Assembly (NCBI GenBank): GCA_949128015.1
Contig: CASBRC010000445.1
Span: 1-5,000, forward strand
Direction of reading: 5' to 3'
DNA length: 5,000 nt
Origin: Synechococcales cyanobacterium PMM_0003
Lineage (GTDB): Bacteria; Cyanobacteriota; Cyanobacteriia; Pseudanabaenales; Pseudanabaenaceae
The notes under the pieces are model-generated. The model made no database searches and was not told the origin of the DNA. It was given only the letters and a program-made list of their open reading frames with translations. Shown piece by piece: positions 1 to 4,721 of this stretch. Position 1 is the first letter of the stretch. Each line of letters begins with the position of its first letter. Position numbers and translations under genes: made by a program.

Positions 1-1
1 C

Positions 2-115
2 TATAGCTATCGCCAAGTATGTTAGGACATAAAACCTGAAAAGGAGAGGCGGCGCGGAGCGCCGCCTCTCCTTTTCGGGTTTTGATTTATCTTAATACAA
101 GTGGTGATAGCTATA
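2..115. mobile_element. Candidate MITE-like element with TA ends and a central hairpin
   Basis: The two ends are inverted copies of each other: tatagctatcgcca at 2-15 matches the reverse complement of 102-115 at 13 of 14 positions. Weaker inverted similarity continues inward, with gtat and ag motifs in register after small gaps, until it meets the strong hairpin at 31-83. The outermost bases are TA on both sides, as expected for elements of the IS630/Tc1-mariner type that duplicate a TA target. It is about 114 bp long and has no coding capacity. This is a structural call from one copy. Proof would need other copies with the same ends, or an empty site in a relative. The left end lies almost at the window edge, so a longer element cannot be excluded. 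Confidence 0.42.
31..83. repeat. Long inverted repeat (hairpin A), 25-bp arms and 3-nt loop
   Basis: Arms 31-55 and 59-83 are reverse complements with one exception, separated by the loop gga. The exception pairs T with G when the plus strand is read as RNA. The core is very GC-rich (gaggcggcgc), while the ends are aaaacc and gggtttt. It forms the centre of the MITE-like element at 2-115. It could also terminate a plus-strand transcript entering from the left, because the downstream arm ends in gggtttt. Its outer arm resembles those of the hairpins at 1526-1582 and 4642-4696. Confidence 0.8.
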
Positions 116-167
116 TAATTGTCGCCAATATCAAAAAGTAAATGAGAATGCACCGCCCCCCCATAAA

Positions 168-213
168 AGCCAGAATAGAGAGGTGACGCAAGCGTCACCT
201 CTCTATTCTGGCT
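168..213 (-). terminator. Hairpin B, probable terminator of the TPR gene, overlapping its stop codon
   Basis: Arms 168-189 and 192-213 form a perfect 22-bp inverted repeat around the 2-nt spacer aa. The upstream arm on the minus strand contains two bases of the TAG stop codon (214-212). The transcript leaves the stem through a short U-rich stretch (minus strand ggctttta), as in a Rho-independent terminator, though the U-tract is weak. The stem is much longer than a typical terminator stem. Beyond it, the minus strand carries a run of seven G (plus-strand C at 156-162). Confidence 0.65.
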
Positions 214-1414
214 AACTGCCTCGCATGACTTGATTGAGCATTGTTTCAACCTGTAAGGCAAACTGAGTGTTAGTCATATTCAGGTGATCTAAAACGCTAA
301 GCGATAATTCTAGCGATCGCAAAGACTTACCTTGATATTGATATTGAAACTGCGAACTATTACACAACTGATATAGACATGCTAAATCGTAAAGCGATTT
401 AGCATATTCAAACATCATTCCAAATTGCTCAAAAGCAATAGAAGCGTCAATTAACGAGTCTTCCACTGTTTCGATCGCATCTTCATCAAGGCTATCTAGA
501 CCATCAAGCAAGCGATATACATAAATCCGTCCCCGCAGATGTTTAGCGATCGCAATTCCCCTCAGATATTGATAATCTCGGAAACGCGGTAACACTTCTA
601 CTCTGACGCAGATCAGACTTGCTTCTACTTGCCGATCGCCTAGCAAAGCCTCAGCAAGATCGCAATATAAATAACCAATTTCGATGGTATCAACTGGCTC
701 TTTGAGTAAAGAAATTGCATCTTTAGTTAATGCGATCGCAGTTTGCCATTGAGACTCTGCGATCGCGACTTTAACTAGCCCTTTCAACGCTTGCAACCAC
801 AAAAAATTATTGGTATTAGCGACAGCAATATCAAGGGTACTTTGAAAAAGACTGGATGCTTGATTGATATCTCCAGACAATAAATATAACTGCCCTAAGT
901 GAGCGTAGCTTTTGGCGATCGCCGATTCATCTTCCATTTCAAGACGCACTGACAGCGATCGCTCAAAACTCGCTAGTGCTGACTGAATATCATATTTTCG
1001 TAAGTAGTATTGACCGATAGCATCGTCAGTAAGAGATTGTCCCTCCAGACTATTTCCATATGCATCGTATGCAGATTGCAAAATAGGTAAAACATCGCTC
1101 AATCCCCCCGATTCGAGCGCCAAAATCGAACGCACATAAAGTAAATAAGCGCCTAGTTCGCGATCGCAATTTGGTTCTAAAATTCCCCCTGCTTGCTGCA
1201 CAAGAGCTTGCGCTCTTTGCAATGCATCTGATTGTTTTGTAGCAATCAGTTCCAACGCCAAATCAAGTAAAACCCTTACAGTCGTACTAGGATCTGCTTC
1301 CACCTGTTCGCCAGTGGTTGTATTTTGAAGACATTGTTCAAAATAGGCGATCGCTAAGGTGCGATCCTGTTGCCGCAGTTGCTGGCTTTGAATCAGAAAT
1401 TCAGCTAATTTCAT
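212..1414 (-). CDS. TPR-repeat protein of unknown function (400 aa)
   Basis: I do not recognise this as a named gene. It is an all-helical, tetratricopeptide-type protein with no signal peptide or membrane segment, so it is probably cytoplasmic and probably a protein-interaction scaffold. The clearest repeats are at residues 131-160 (YYLRKYDIQSALASFERSL) and 168-198 (SYAHLGQLYLLSGDINQA), with further degenerate helical pairs around 205-238 and 246-275. The N-terminal 120 residues are also helical (LAIAYFEQCL near 20; ALQRAQALVQQAG near 64-77). A segment at 303-323 is strongly acidic. The ATG at 1414 is preferred because GGAG lies 6 nt upstream; a TTG 12 nt earlier would overlap that ribosome-binding site. 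The gene is preceded by a tandem 15-bp repeat and ends inside a 22-bp hairpin. It contains eight HIP1 octamers, so it looks resident rather than recently acquired. TPR assignment is confident; function is unknown. Confidence 0.85.
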   Translation of the reverse strand: MKLAEFLIQSQQLRQQDRTLAIAYFEQCLQNTTTGEQVEADPSTTVRVLLDLALELIATKQSDALQRAQALVQQAGGILEPNCDRELGAYLLYVRSILALESGGLSDVLPILQSAYDAYGNSLEGQSLTDDAIGQYYLRKYDIQSALASFERSLSVRLEMEDESAIAKSYAHLGQLYLLSGDINQASSLFQSTLDIAVANTNNFLWLQALKGLVKVAIAESQWQTAIALTKDAISLLKEPVDTIEIGYLYCDLAEALLGDRQVEASLICVRVEVLPRFRDYQYLRGIAIAKHLRGRIYVYRLLDGLDSLDEDAIETVEDSLIDASIAFEQFGMMFEYAKSLYDLACLYQLCNSSQFQYQYQGKSLRSLELSLSVLDHLNMTNTQFALQVETMLNQVMRGS

Positions 1415-1420
1415 CGGAAA

Positions 1421-1424
1421 CTCC
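1421..1424 (-). promoter_or_regulatory. Shine-Dalgarno site that fixes the TPR start
   Basis: The minus strand reads GGAG, then 6 nt, then ATG at 1414-1412. The alternative TTG start at 1426 would place this site inside the coding region, and no comparable motif precedes that TTG. This is why the shorter 400-aa product is chosen. Confidence 0.7.
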
Positions 1425-1471
1425 AAAATTATGCGTGCAAGTCACTTATTTCTAGGCTTTGCACTTCATAG

Positions 1472-1502
1472 ATAATATCGTACCCAAAATCAACTATTCC
1501 AA
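1472..1502 (-). promoter_or_regulatory. Weak sigma70-like promoter candidate for the TPR gene
   Basis: On the minus strand TATTAT (1477-1472) could serve as a -10 box. TTGGAA (1502-1497) upstream could be a -35 box, but the spacer is 19 nt, longer than ideal. The putative -35 lies in the tandem 15-bp repeat, so a protein bound there could affect initiation. The predicted leader would be about 50 nt. Confidence 0.25.
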
Positions 1503-1513
1503 AATCACCTATT
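1484..1513. repeat. Tandem direct repeat, 2 x 15 bp, upstream of the TPR gene
   Basis: The unit ccaaaatcaMctatt occurs twice with no gap, at 1484-1498 and 1499-1513; 14 of 15 positions are identical. No third unit is visible on either side. It sits 70-99 bp upstream of the TPR start codon and overlaps a putative -35 region. It could be a pair of operator half-sites or a chance small duplication. Confidence 0.7.
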
Positions 1514-1525
1514 AAGGTTAAATAG

Positions 1526-1582
1526 CCAAGCCCAAAAAGTTTTAGCGCACGCTGCGCGTGCGCTAAAACTTTTTGGGCTTGG
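1526..1582 (-). terminator. Hairpin C, perfect 27-bp inverted repeat downstream of the hydrolase gene
   Basis: Arms 1526-1552 and 1556-1582 are perfect reverse complements around the 3-nt loop tgc. The inner core is GC-rich (gcgcacgc) and the outer part is cccaaaaag. The structure begins 16 nt after the hydrolase stop codon. A minus-strand transcript would form the core hairpin and then run through aaaactttttggg, so termination is plausible. The outer arm is shared with hairpin D (4642-4696), and in part with hairpin A. Confidence 0.65.
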
Positions 1583-1598
1583 TATTGATTACGTCCAC

Positions 1599-2372
1599 CT
1601 ACTTTCTTCTAACTTCAATTTGATGATTGACGGAAATAGCTTGATTGAGCGATAAAGAATTCCAAAAAGAACGAATTTGATTGCTCACGGGTTGCCACTG
1701 ATAGTAATGGAAAAAGTGTTTTCCCTGCTCACTCAACCAAAGGCGATCGCTATCTTTAAGATGCATTCTCCACTTTTGATAAGCATTTTCGCCACCGCCA
1801 CCAATTACATAGTCATCTGATGCGCCACAGACTAACATCGGCACAGCGATCGGCGTAGGCGCGATATAAGTTGGTGCATAGAGAGAATGCGGAATTAGAG
1901 AATTATCGAGATCTTGTTTAAGTAAATCAGCGAGCCAAGACAGCATCTCTTGATCGCGATAGCCAAATAAATAAAAGGCTGTCCGCATCAGCATTGTTTC
2001 ACGGCTACAACTAAGTAATTGGCGCTGCTCGTAATAATGACTATGCCAGCTAGTTGCTAAGTTAACACCCACTGATAATAAAGTCAGCGATCGCACTTGT
2101 TCAGGATATTGACGCGCATAGAGCCAACCGACTAAGCCCGCAATACCATGTCCGACTAGATGCACAGCGCCTTGGCAAGTTTGTAAGTATTCATGTAGTG
2201 AGGCAACTGCTAAATTTAGATCGATTGGCTCATCAGGGTTTTGGCAATATTCCCATTGAGCGATCGCATATTGTCGCGATAGCGATCGCAATAGCGGCAA
2301 ATCAAAGCGCCGTAAAGATTGGCTAGTACAAATGCCAACAACTTGAGGTGAATTAGACTGTCGAAAGGTCAT
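1599..2372 (-). CDS. Alpha/beta-hydrolase-fold protein with a substituted nucleophile (257 aa)
   Basis: Length and layout fit a single-domain alpha/beta hydrolase. A central strand and nucleophile elbow lie at residues 69-81 (AVHLVGHGIAGLV), followed by the usual helix and strand (ARQYPEQVRSLTLLS, 86-100). Next comes a helical cap-like segment (about 109-170), then a strand with the acid-loop pattern LVCGASDD (180-187) and a C-terminal His region (GKHFFH, 217-222). Family members normally read G-x-S-x-G at the elbow; here residue 76 is Gly (codon GGT at 2147-2145, one transition from AGT Ser). The acid and His candidates remain. The oxyanion-loop motif HGxP is not evident near the N-terminus. 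Classical Ser hydrolysis is therefore doubtful; a non-catalytic or altered function is an inference. There is no signal peptide. The ATG at 2372 has an A/T-rich leader without a clear Shine-Dalgarno site. Four HIP1 sites are present. The substrate cannot be told. Confidence 0.85.
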   Translation of the reverse strand: MTFRQSNSPQVVGICTSQSLRRFDLPLLRSLSRQYAIAQWEYCQNPDEPIDLNLAVASLHEYLQTCQGAVHLVGHGIAGLVGWLYARQYPEQVRSLTLLSVGVNLATSWHSHYYEQRQLLSCSRETMLMRTAFYLFGYRDQEMLSWLADLLKQDLDNSLIPHSLYAPTYIAPTPIAVPMLVCGASDDYVIGGGGENAYQKWRMHLKDSDRLWLSEQGKHFFHYYQWQPVSNQIRSFWNSLSLNQAISVNHQIEVRRK

Positions 2373-2403
2373 ATTTTTATTGATATTAATTATTATTAAA
2401 TTT

Positions 2404-2432
2404 TAAATAGTGAGGTCATAACTAATTAGCAA
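2404..2432 (-). promoter_or_regulatory. Sigma70-like promoter candidate for the hydrolase gene
   Basis: The minus strand carries TTGCTA (2432-2427), a 17-nt spacer and TATTTA (2409-2404), followed by more A/T. Initiation would fall near 2397, giving a leader of about 25 nt that is almost entirely A/T. The spacing is ideal, but the region is so A/T-rich that chance matches are likely. Confidence 0.4.
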
Positions 2433-2443
2433 AGTTAAAAAAG

Positions 2444-2522
2444 GGATTGAGTGAAAAATGCAATTTTTTACTAGAATTTGTTTCAGCAATCCATTTAAAA
2501 ACAGCACTTTGTCACTCAATCC
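2444..2522. repeat. Inverted repeat with 11-bp perfect ends in the kinase-hydrolase intergenic region
   Basis: ggattgagtga (2444-2454) is the exact reverse complement of tcactcaatcc (2512-2522). Pairing can continue inward through aaa/ttt and tgc/gca with a small mismatch and a bulge, and again as ttttta (2465-2470) with taaaaa (2496-2501). The unit is 79 bp with no coding capacity. It lies just upstream of the putative hydrolase promoter. It may be a small non-autonomous element, a structured RNA or a regulatory stem; the sequence alone does not decide. It is the most structured part of the 286-bp gap at 2373-2658, apart from the kinase terminator. Confidence 0.55.
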
Positions 2523-2598
2523 TGCCAACGCATTTGAACTATATGTAATGAGACGGTGCTGAGTCAAGCCGCATCATAACTTAATTAGCACTGTAGCA

Positions 2599-2621
2599 CT
2601 ATTGATAATTATAATCAATAG
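2599..2621. repeat. A/T-rich palindrome beside the kinase terminator
   Basis: ctattgat (2599-2606) and atcaatag (2614-2621) are exact inverted copies separated by the 7-nt aattata. Just before it, tagcact occurs twice at 2586-2592 and 2594-2600. It adjoins the outer arm of the terminator hairpin, which starts at 2621. It could be a dyad operator or simply A/T-rich spacer. Confidence 0.5.
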
Positions 2622-2667
2622 CAAAATAAAAAAAGACGATGCTATGCATCGCCTTTTTTTATTTTGC
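2621..2667 (-). terminator. Hairpin E, terminator containing the kinase stop codon
   Basis: Arms 2621-2642 and 2646-2667 (22 bp, loop tat) match with one exception, which becomes a G-U pair in minus-strand RNA but an A-C mismatch in plus-strand RNA. The minus-strand transcript forms a ggcgatgc/gcatcgtc core followed by seven U. This is a classical Rho-independent terminator oriented for the kinase gene. The whole stop codon (2661-2659) and the last two sense codons lie in the upstream arm. The A-tract before the core also allows some activity in the opposite direction. Confidence 0.85.
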
Positions 2668-4578
2668 TTGCAATTGCCAGACCTTGACTGAGCGATCAGC
2701 GCTACCACTGACTAGAGTTGGATCTTTAGGATTAAAGCTGAGCGACAAGACTGGAGCTTCATGTTTGCTGAGAATTTGCATGACTGCCCCAGTTTTCACG
2801 TCCCAAATCTGAATGGTTTTGTCAACTCCACCAGTTGCGATCGCACTACCATCAAGATTTATTGCTACAGCTAATACGCCGCCTGTATGTCCTGCAAGGG
2901 TACGCACGACTTTGCCAGTACGCACATCCCATATTTTCACGGTTTGGTCTTGGCTACCACTGACGATCGTTGTGCCATCGGGACTAAATGCGATCGCATT
3001 TACAGGAGCCGTATGTCCCGTAATGTTCAGGATTTGTTTGCCTGTATTCACATCCCAGATTTTAATAGTTTTGTCAAAACTGGCGCTAGCAATTGTTTTG
3101 CCGTCAGGACTGAAAGCGACTGAGACAACTTTATCCTGATGTCCTTCAAAGGTTCTTAATAGCTCACCCTTACGCCAATCCCAGAGTTTGACCGTTTTAT
3201 CAGCACTGGAACTAATTAAAGTTTTGCCATCGGGACTATAGGCAACGCTGTAGACCTGTCCATCATGTCCTTCGAGATTACGAATCGGCTTGCCACTGCG
3301 GAAGTTCCATAACTTAATCGATTTATCAATACAGGCAGTTGCGAAAGTATTACCATTGGGATGCACTGCGATCGCATTAATTCCTGAAATAGAGCCAAGG
3401 TGATTGGATAAAGTGCCAAAGGACTGATTATTCCGCACATTCCATAGTCTTACAGTGCGATCATAACTACCACTCGCAAAACTAAATCCATTAGGAAAGA
3501 AGGCAACTGCTCTCACCCAGCCAGTATGTCCTGTCAGACTAAGCCGTAGTTGATAATTAGAAACAGGCTTGGATGCTATCGTAGGAGTTGCTGTGACGGT
3601 TGGTACAGCAAGTTTAGGTAAATATTGATAGAAGTTAAAAGCTCCCCAACTAATTCCTGCTAGACAAATTAGGGCGATCGCCCAACGACCAGTTCCTTGT
3701 CCTATGGATAATTTAGGCATCTGGAAATTGTCAGCATCTTCAGGAACTGGCAAATTGTCGAGATCATAGAGAACTTCCTGTGCTGTCTGATAGCGATCTT
3801 CAGGATGATGCTTGACCATGCGATTGAGAATACGCGCTAGTTCAGGACGAATTGTTGATCCGATCTGCCAGTTTAATAAATTCAGATCTTCACGGCGGAC
3901 TAGCTGACTTGGATGTAAACCCGTTAATAATTGAATGGCAGTTAAACCAAGGGCATAAATATCGCAACTAGGCGTAAAGTTGCCCAGCGCTTGCTCAAAG
4001 GGCATATAGCTAGGTGTACCAAGGACAACTCCCTTTTGGGCAGCCGTGGCATAAATGCCTTTGAGAACAGCAAAATTAGTCAGGACAAAATGCTGACTAT
4101 TTTTACGTCGAATTAAATTTCTAGGACAAATATCTCCATGCACCATATTGGAGCTATGGGCAACATGCAAACTAGACAGCAATTGTCGCAGAAATTGAAT
4201 CAACTCTGCTTCGTTATAAAGTCTGCCCTTGACAATTTCAGCACTAAGACGAGTTCCATCAATCGCTTCTTCTACGATATAAAATTCCTCTTCTTGTTCA
4301 AAATAGGTTGTGATTTTTGGGAAGTCAGCACTGCGATCGCTAAGTTGCTGTAACTTAGGAACTTGATTGCGAAATAGCGATCGCGCCCAGTCGAGTTGAA
4401 GATTGGTTTTATTAATCAGGCAAAAACTTTTAGCAATCCAACGCGGCATTTCCGCCGCGACAGTATCTTCAACTAAGTAAGTCTGTCCATAGGTGTCATC
4501 AGCAATCGTCTGCACAACTCGAAAGCGCCCGCCTAATAGATTGCCAAACGCTTTACCCAGTGTTTGTGATGTCGCCAT
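2659..4578 (-). CDS. Membrane Ser/Thr kinase-like protein with seven WD40 repeats, probable pseudokinase (639 aa)
   Basis: The N-terminal kinase-like domain covers about residues 14-275. A transmembrane helix lies at about 299-318 (AIALICLAGISWGAF). A Pro/Thr-rich linker (321-344) leads to a seven-repeat WD40 propeller (about 348-639) with typical GH...SPDGKT...DKTVKLWD units. Cyanobacteria often fuse Hanks-type kinases to WD40 sensor or scaffold domains. Retained kinase features are K50 in IAK, D149 and N154 of the catalytic loop (HGDICPRNL), GTPSY (187-191), D206 and R262. Altered features: the glycine loop is ADDTYG (26-31); Q72 stands where the alpha-C Glu is expected; DFG is N168-F169-A170 (AAT at 4077-4075); and APE is PFE. 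Loss of the metal-binding Asp suggests weak or no phosphotransfer. The kinase domain should be cytoplasmic; the side of the propeller is uncertain. AAGG lies 5 nt before the ATG. Six HIP1 sites are present, and the gene stops inside its own terminator. Confidence 0.93.
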   Translation of the reverse strand: MATSQTLGKAFGNLLGGRFRVVQTIADDTYGQTYLVEDTVAAEMPRWIAKSFCLINKTNLQLDWARSLFRNQVPKLQQLSDRSADFPKITTYFEQEEEFYIVEEAIDGTRLSAEIVKGRLYNEAELIQFLRQLLSSLHVAHSSNMVHGDICPRNLIRRKNSQHFVLTNFAVLKGIYATAAQKGVVLGTPSYMPFEQALGNFTPSCDIYALGLTAIQLLTGLHPSQLVRREDLNLLNWQIGSTIRPELARILNRMVKHHPEDRYQTAQEVLYDLDNLPVPEDADNFQMPKLSIGQGTGRWAIALICLAGISWGAFNFYQYLPKLAVPTVTATPTIASKPVSNYQLRLSLTGHTGWVRAVAFFPNGFSFASGSYDRTVRLWNVRNNQSFGTLSNHLGSISGINAIAVHPNGNTFATACIDKSIKLWNFRSGKPIRNLEGHDGQVYSVAYSPDGKTLISSSADKTVKLWDWRKGELLRTFEGHQDKVVSVAFSPDGKTIASASFDKTIKIWDVNTGKQILNITGHTAPVNAIAFSPDGTTIVSGSQDQTVKIWDVRTGKVVRTLAGHTGGVLAVAINLDGSAIATGGVDKTIQIWDVKTGAVMQILSKHEAPVLSLSFNPKDPTLVSGSADRSVKVWQLQAK

Positions 4579-4611
4579 GAGAACCTTACTCCAACCGCAA
4601 CGCTTGTATTA

Positions 4612-4617
4612 ATTATA
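4612..4617 (-). promoter_or_regulatory. Possible -10 box for the kinase gene
   Basis: The minus strand has a perfect TATAAT about 34 nt upstream of the kinase ATG. No good -35 box stands 17 nt upstream (only gttttt-like sequence at the edge of hairpin D). A Shine-Dalgarno AAGG follows at 4587-4584. If used, the leader would be about 27 nt. The surrounding sequence is A/T-rich, so the match may be fortuitous. Confidence 0.3.
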
Positions 4618-4720
4618 ATTAGCTAGGCGTAATTAAAAACCAAAACCCAAAAAGCTGTGGCGCATGCTATGCGTGCGCCACAGCTTTTTGGATTTTAAGT
4701 TTTCTTTTGCCTAGATTATA
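4614..4720. repeat. Imperfect inverted flanks around hairpin D
   Basis: Outside hairpin D, tataat...ctaggc (4614-4628) on the left mirrors gcctagattata (4709-4720) on the right, with a 3-nt insertion on the left. The layout, a strong central hairpin with weaker A/T-rich inverted flanks, repeats that of the element at 2-115, though the end sequences differ. It could be an eroded element of similar type, about 107 bp long. Confidence 0.35.
4642..4696 (-). terminator. Hairpin D, 26-bp stem downstream of pgsA
   Basis: Arms 4642-4667 and 4671-4696 (loop tat) pair at 24 of 26 positions; each of the two exceptions is a G-U pair on one strand. It begins 25 nt after the pgsA stop codon. The minus-strand transcript runs from the core gcgccacag into ctttttgggtttt, so it probably terminates pgsA transcription and separates it from the kinase gene. 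The outer arm cccaaaaag is identical to that of hairpin C, while the inner arm differs. Confidence 0.65.
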
Positions 4721-4721
4721 G

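Noticed and set aside
156..162. Run of seven C as a phase-variation tract
   Set aside because: It is short, lies outside any gene and is beyond the terminator stem; no frame would be switched.
22..261. 79-codon minus-strand open frame across the left end
   Set aside because: It runs through both hairpins A and B and overlaps the TPR 3' end in another frame. It has no ribosome-binding site and no recognisable domain.
1412..1426. TTG start giving a 404-aa TPR protein
   Set aside because: The GGAG ribosome-binding site lies inside that extension and is properly spaced for the downstream ATG.
2813..3139. Plus-strand open frames (also 2887-3123) opposite the WD40 repeats
   Set aside because: They are antisense shadows of the repetitive WD40 codons; the residue pattern simply mirrors the repeat period.
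3216..3440. 74-codon minus-strand frame inside the WD40 region
   Set aside because: It is an alternative frame of the kinase gene with no start signal and no domain.
2662..3537. Regularly spaced repeats that could suggest a CRISPR array or DNA satellite
   Set aside because: The period of about 126 bp matches the 42-residue WD40 repeat, divergence follows codons, and there are no identical repeats with unique spacers.
4138..4353. 71-codon plus-strand frame opposite the kinase domain
   Set aside because: It lies fully antisense to strongly conserved kinase codons, with no ribosome-binding site or recognisable domain.
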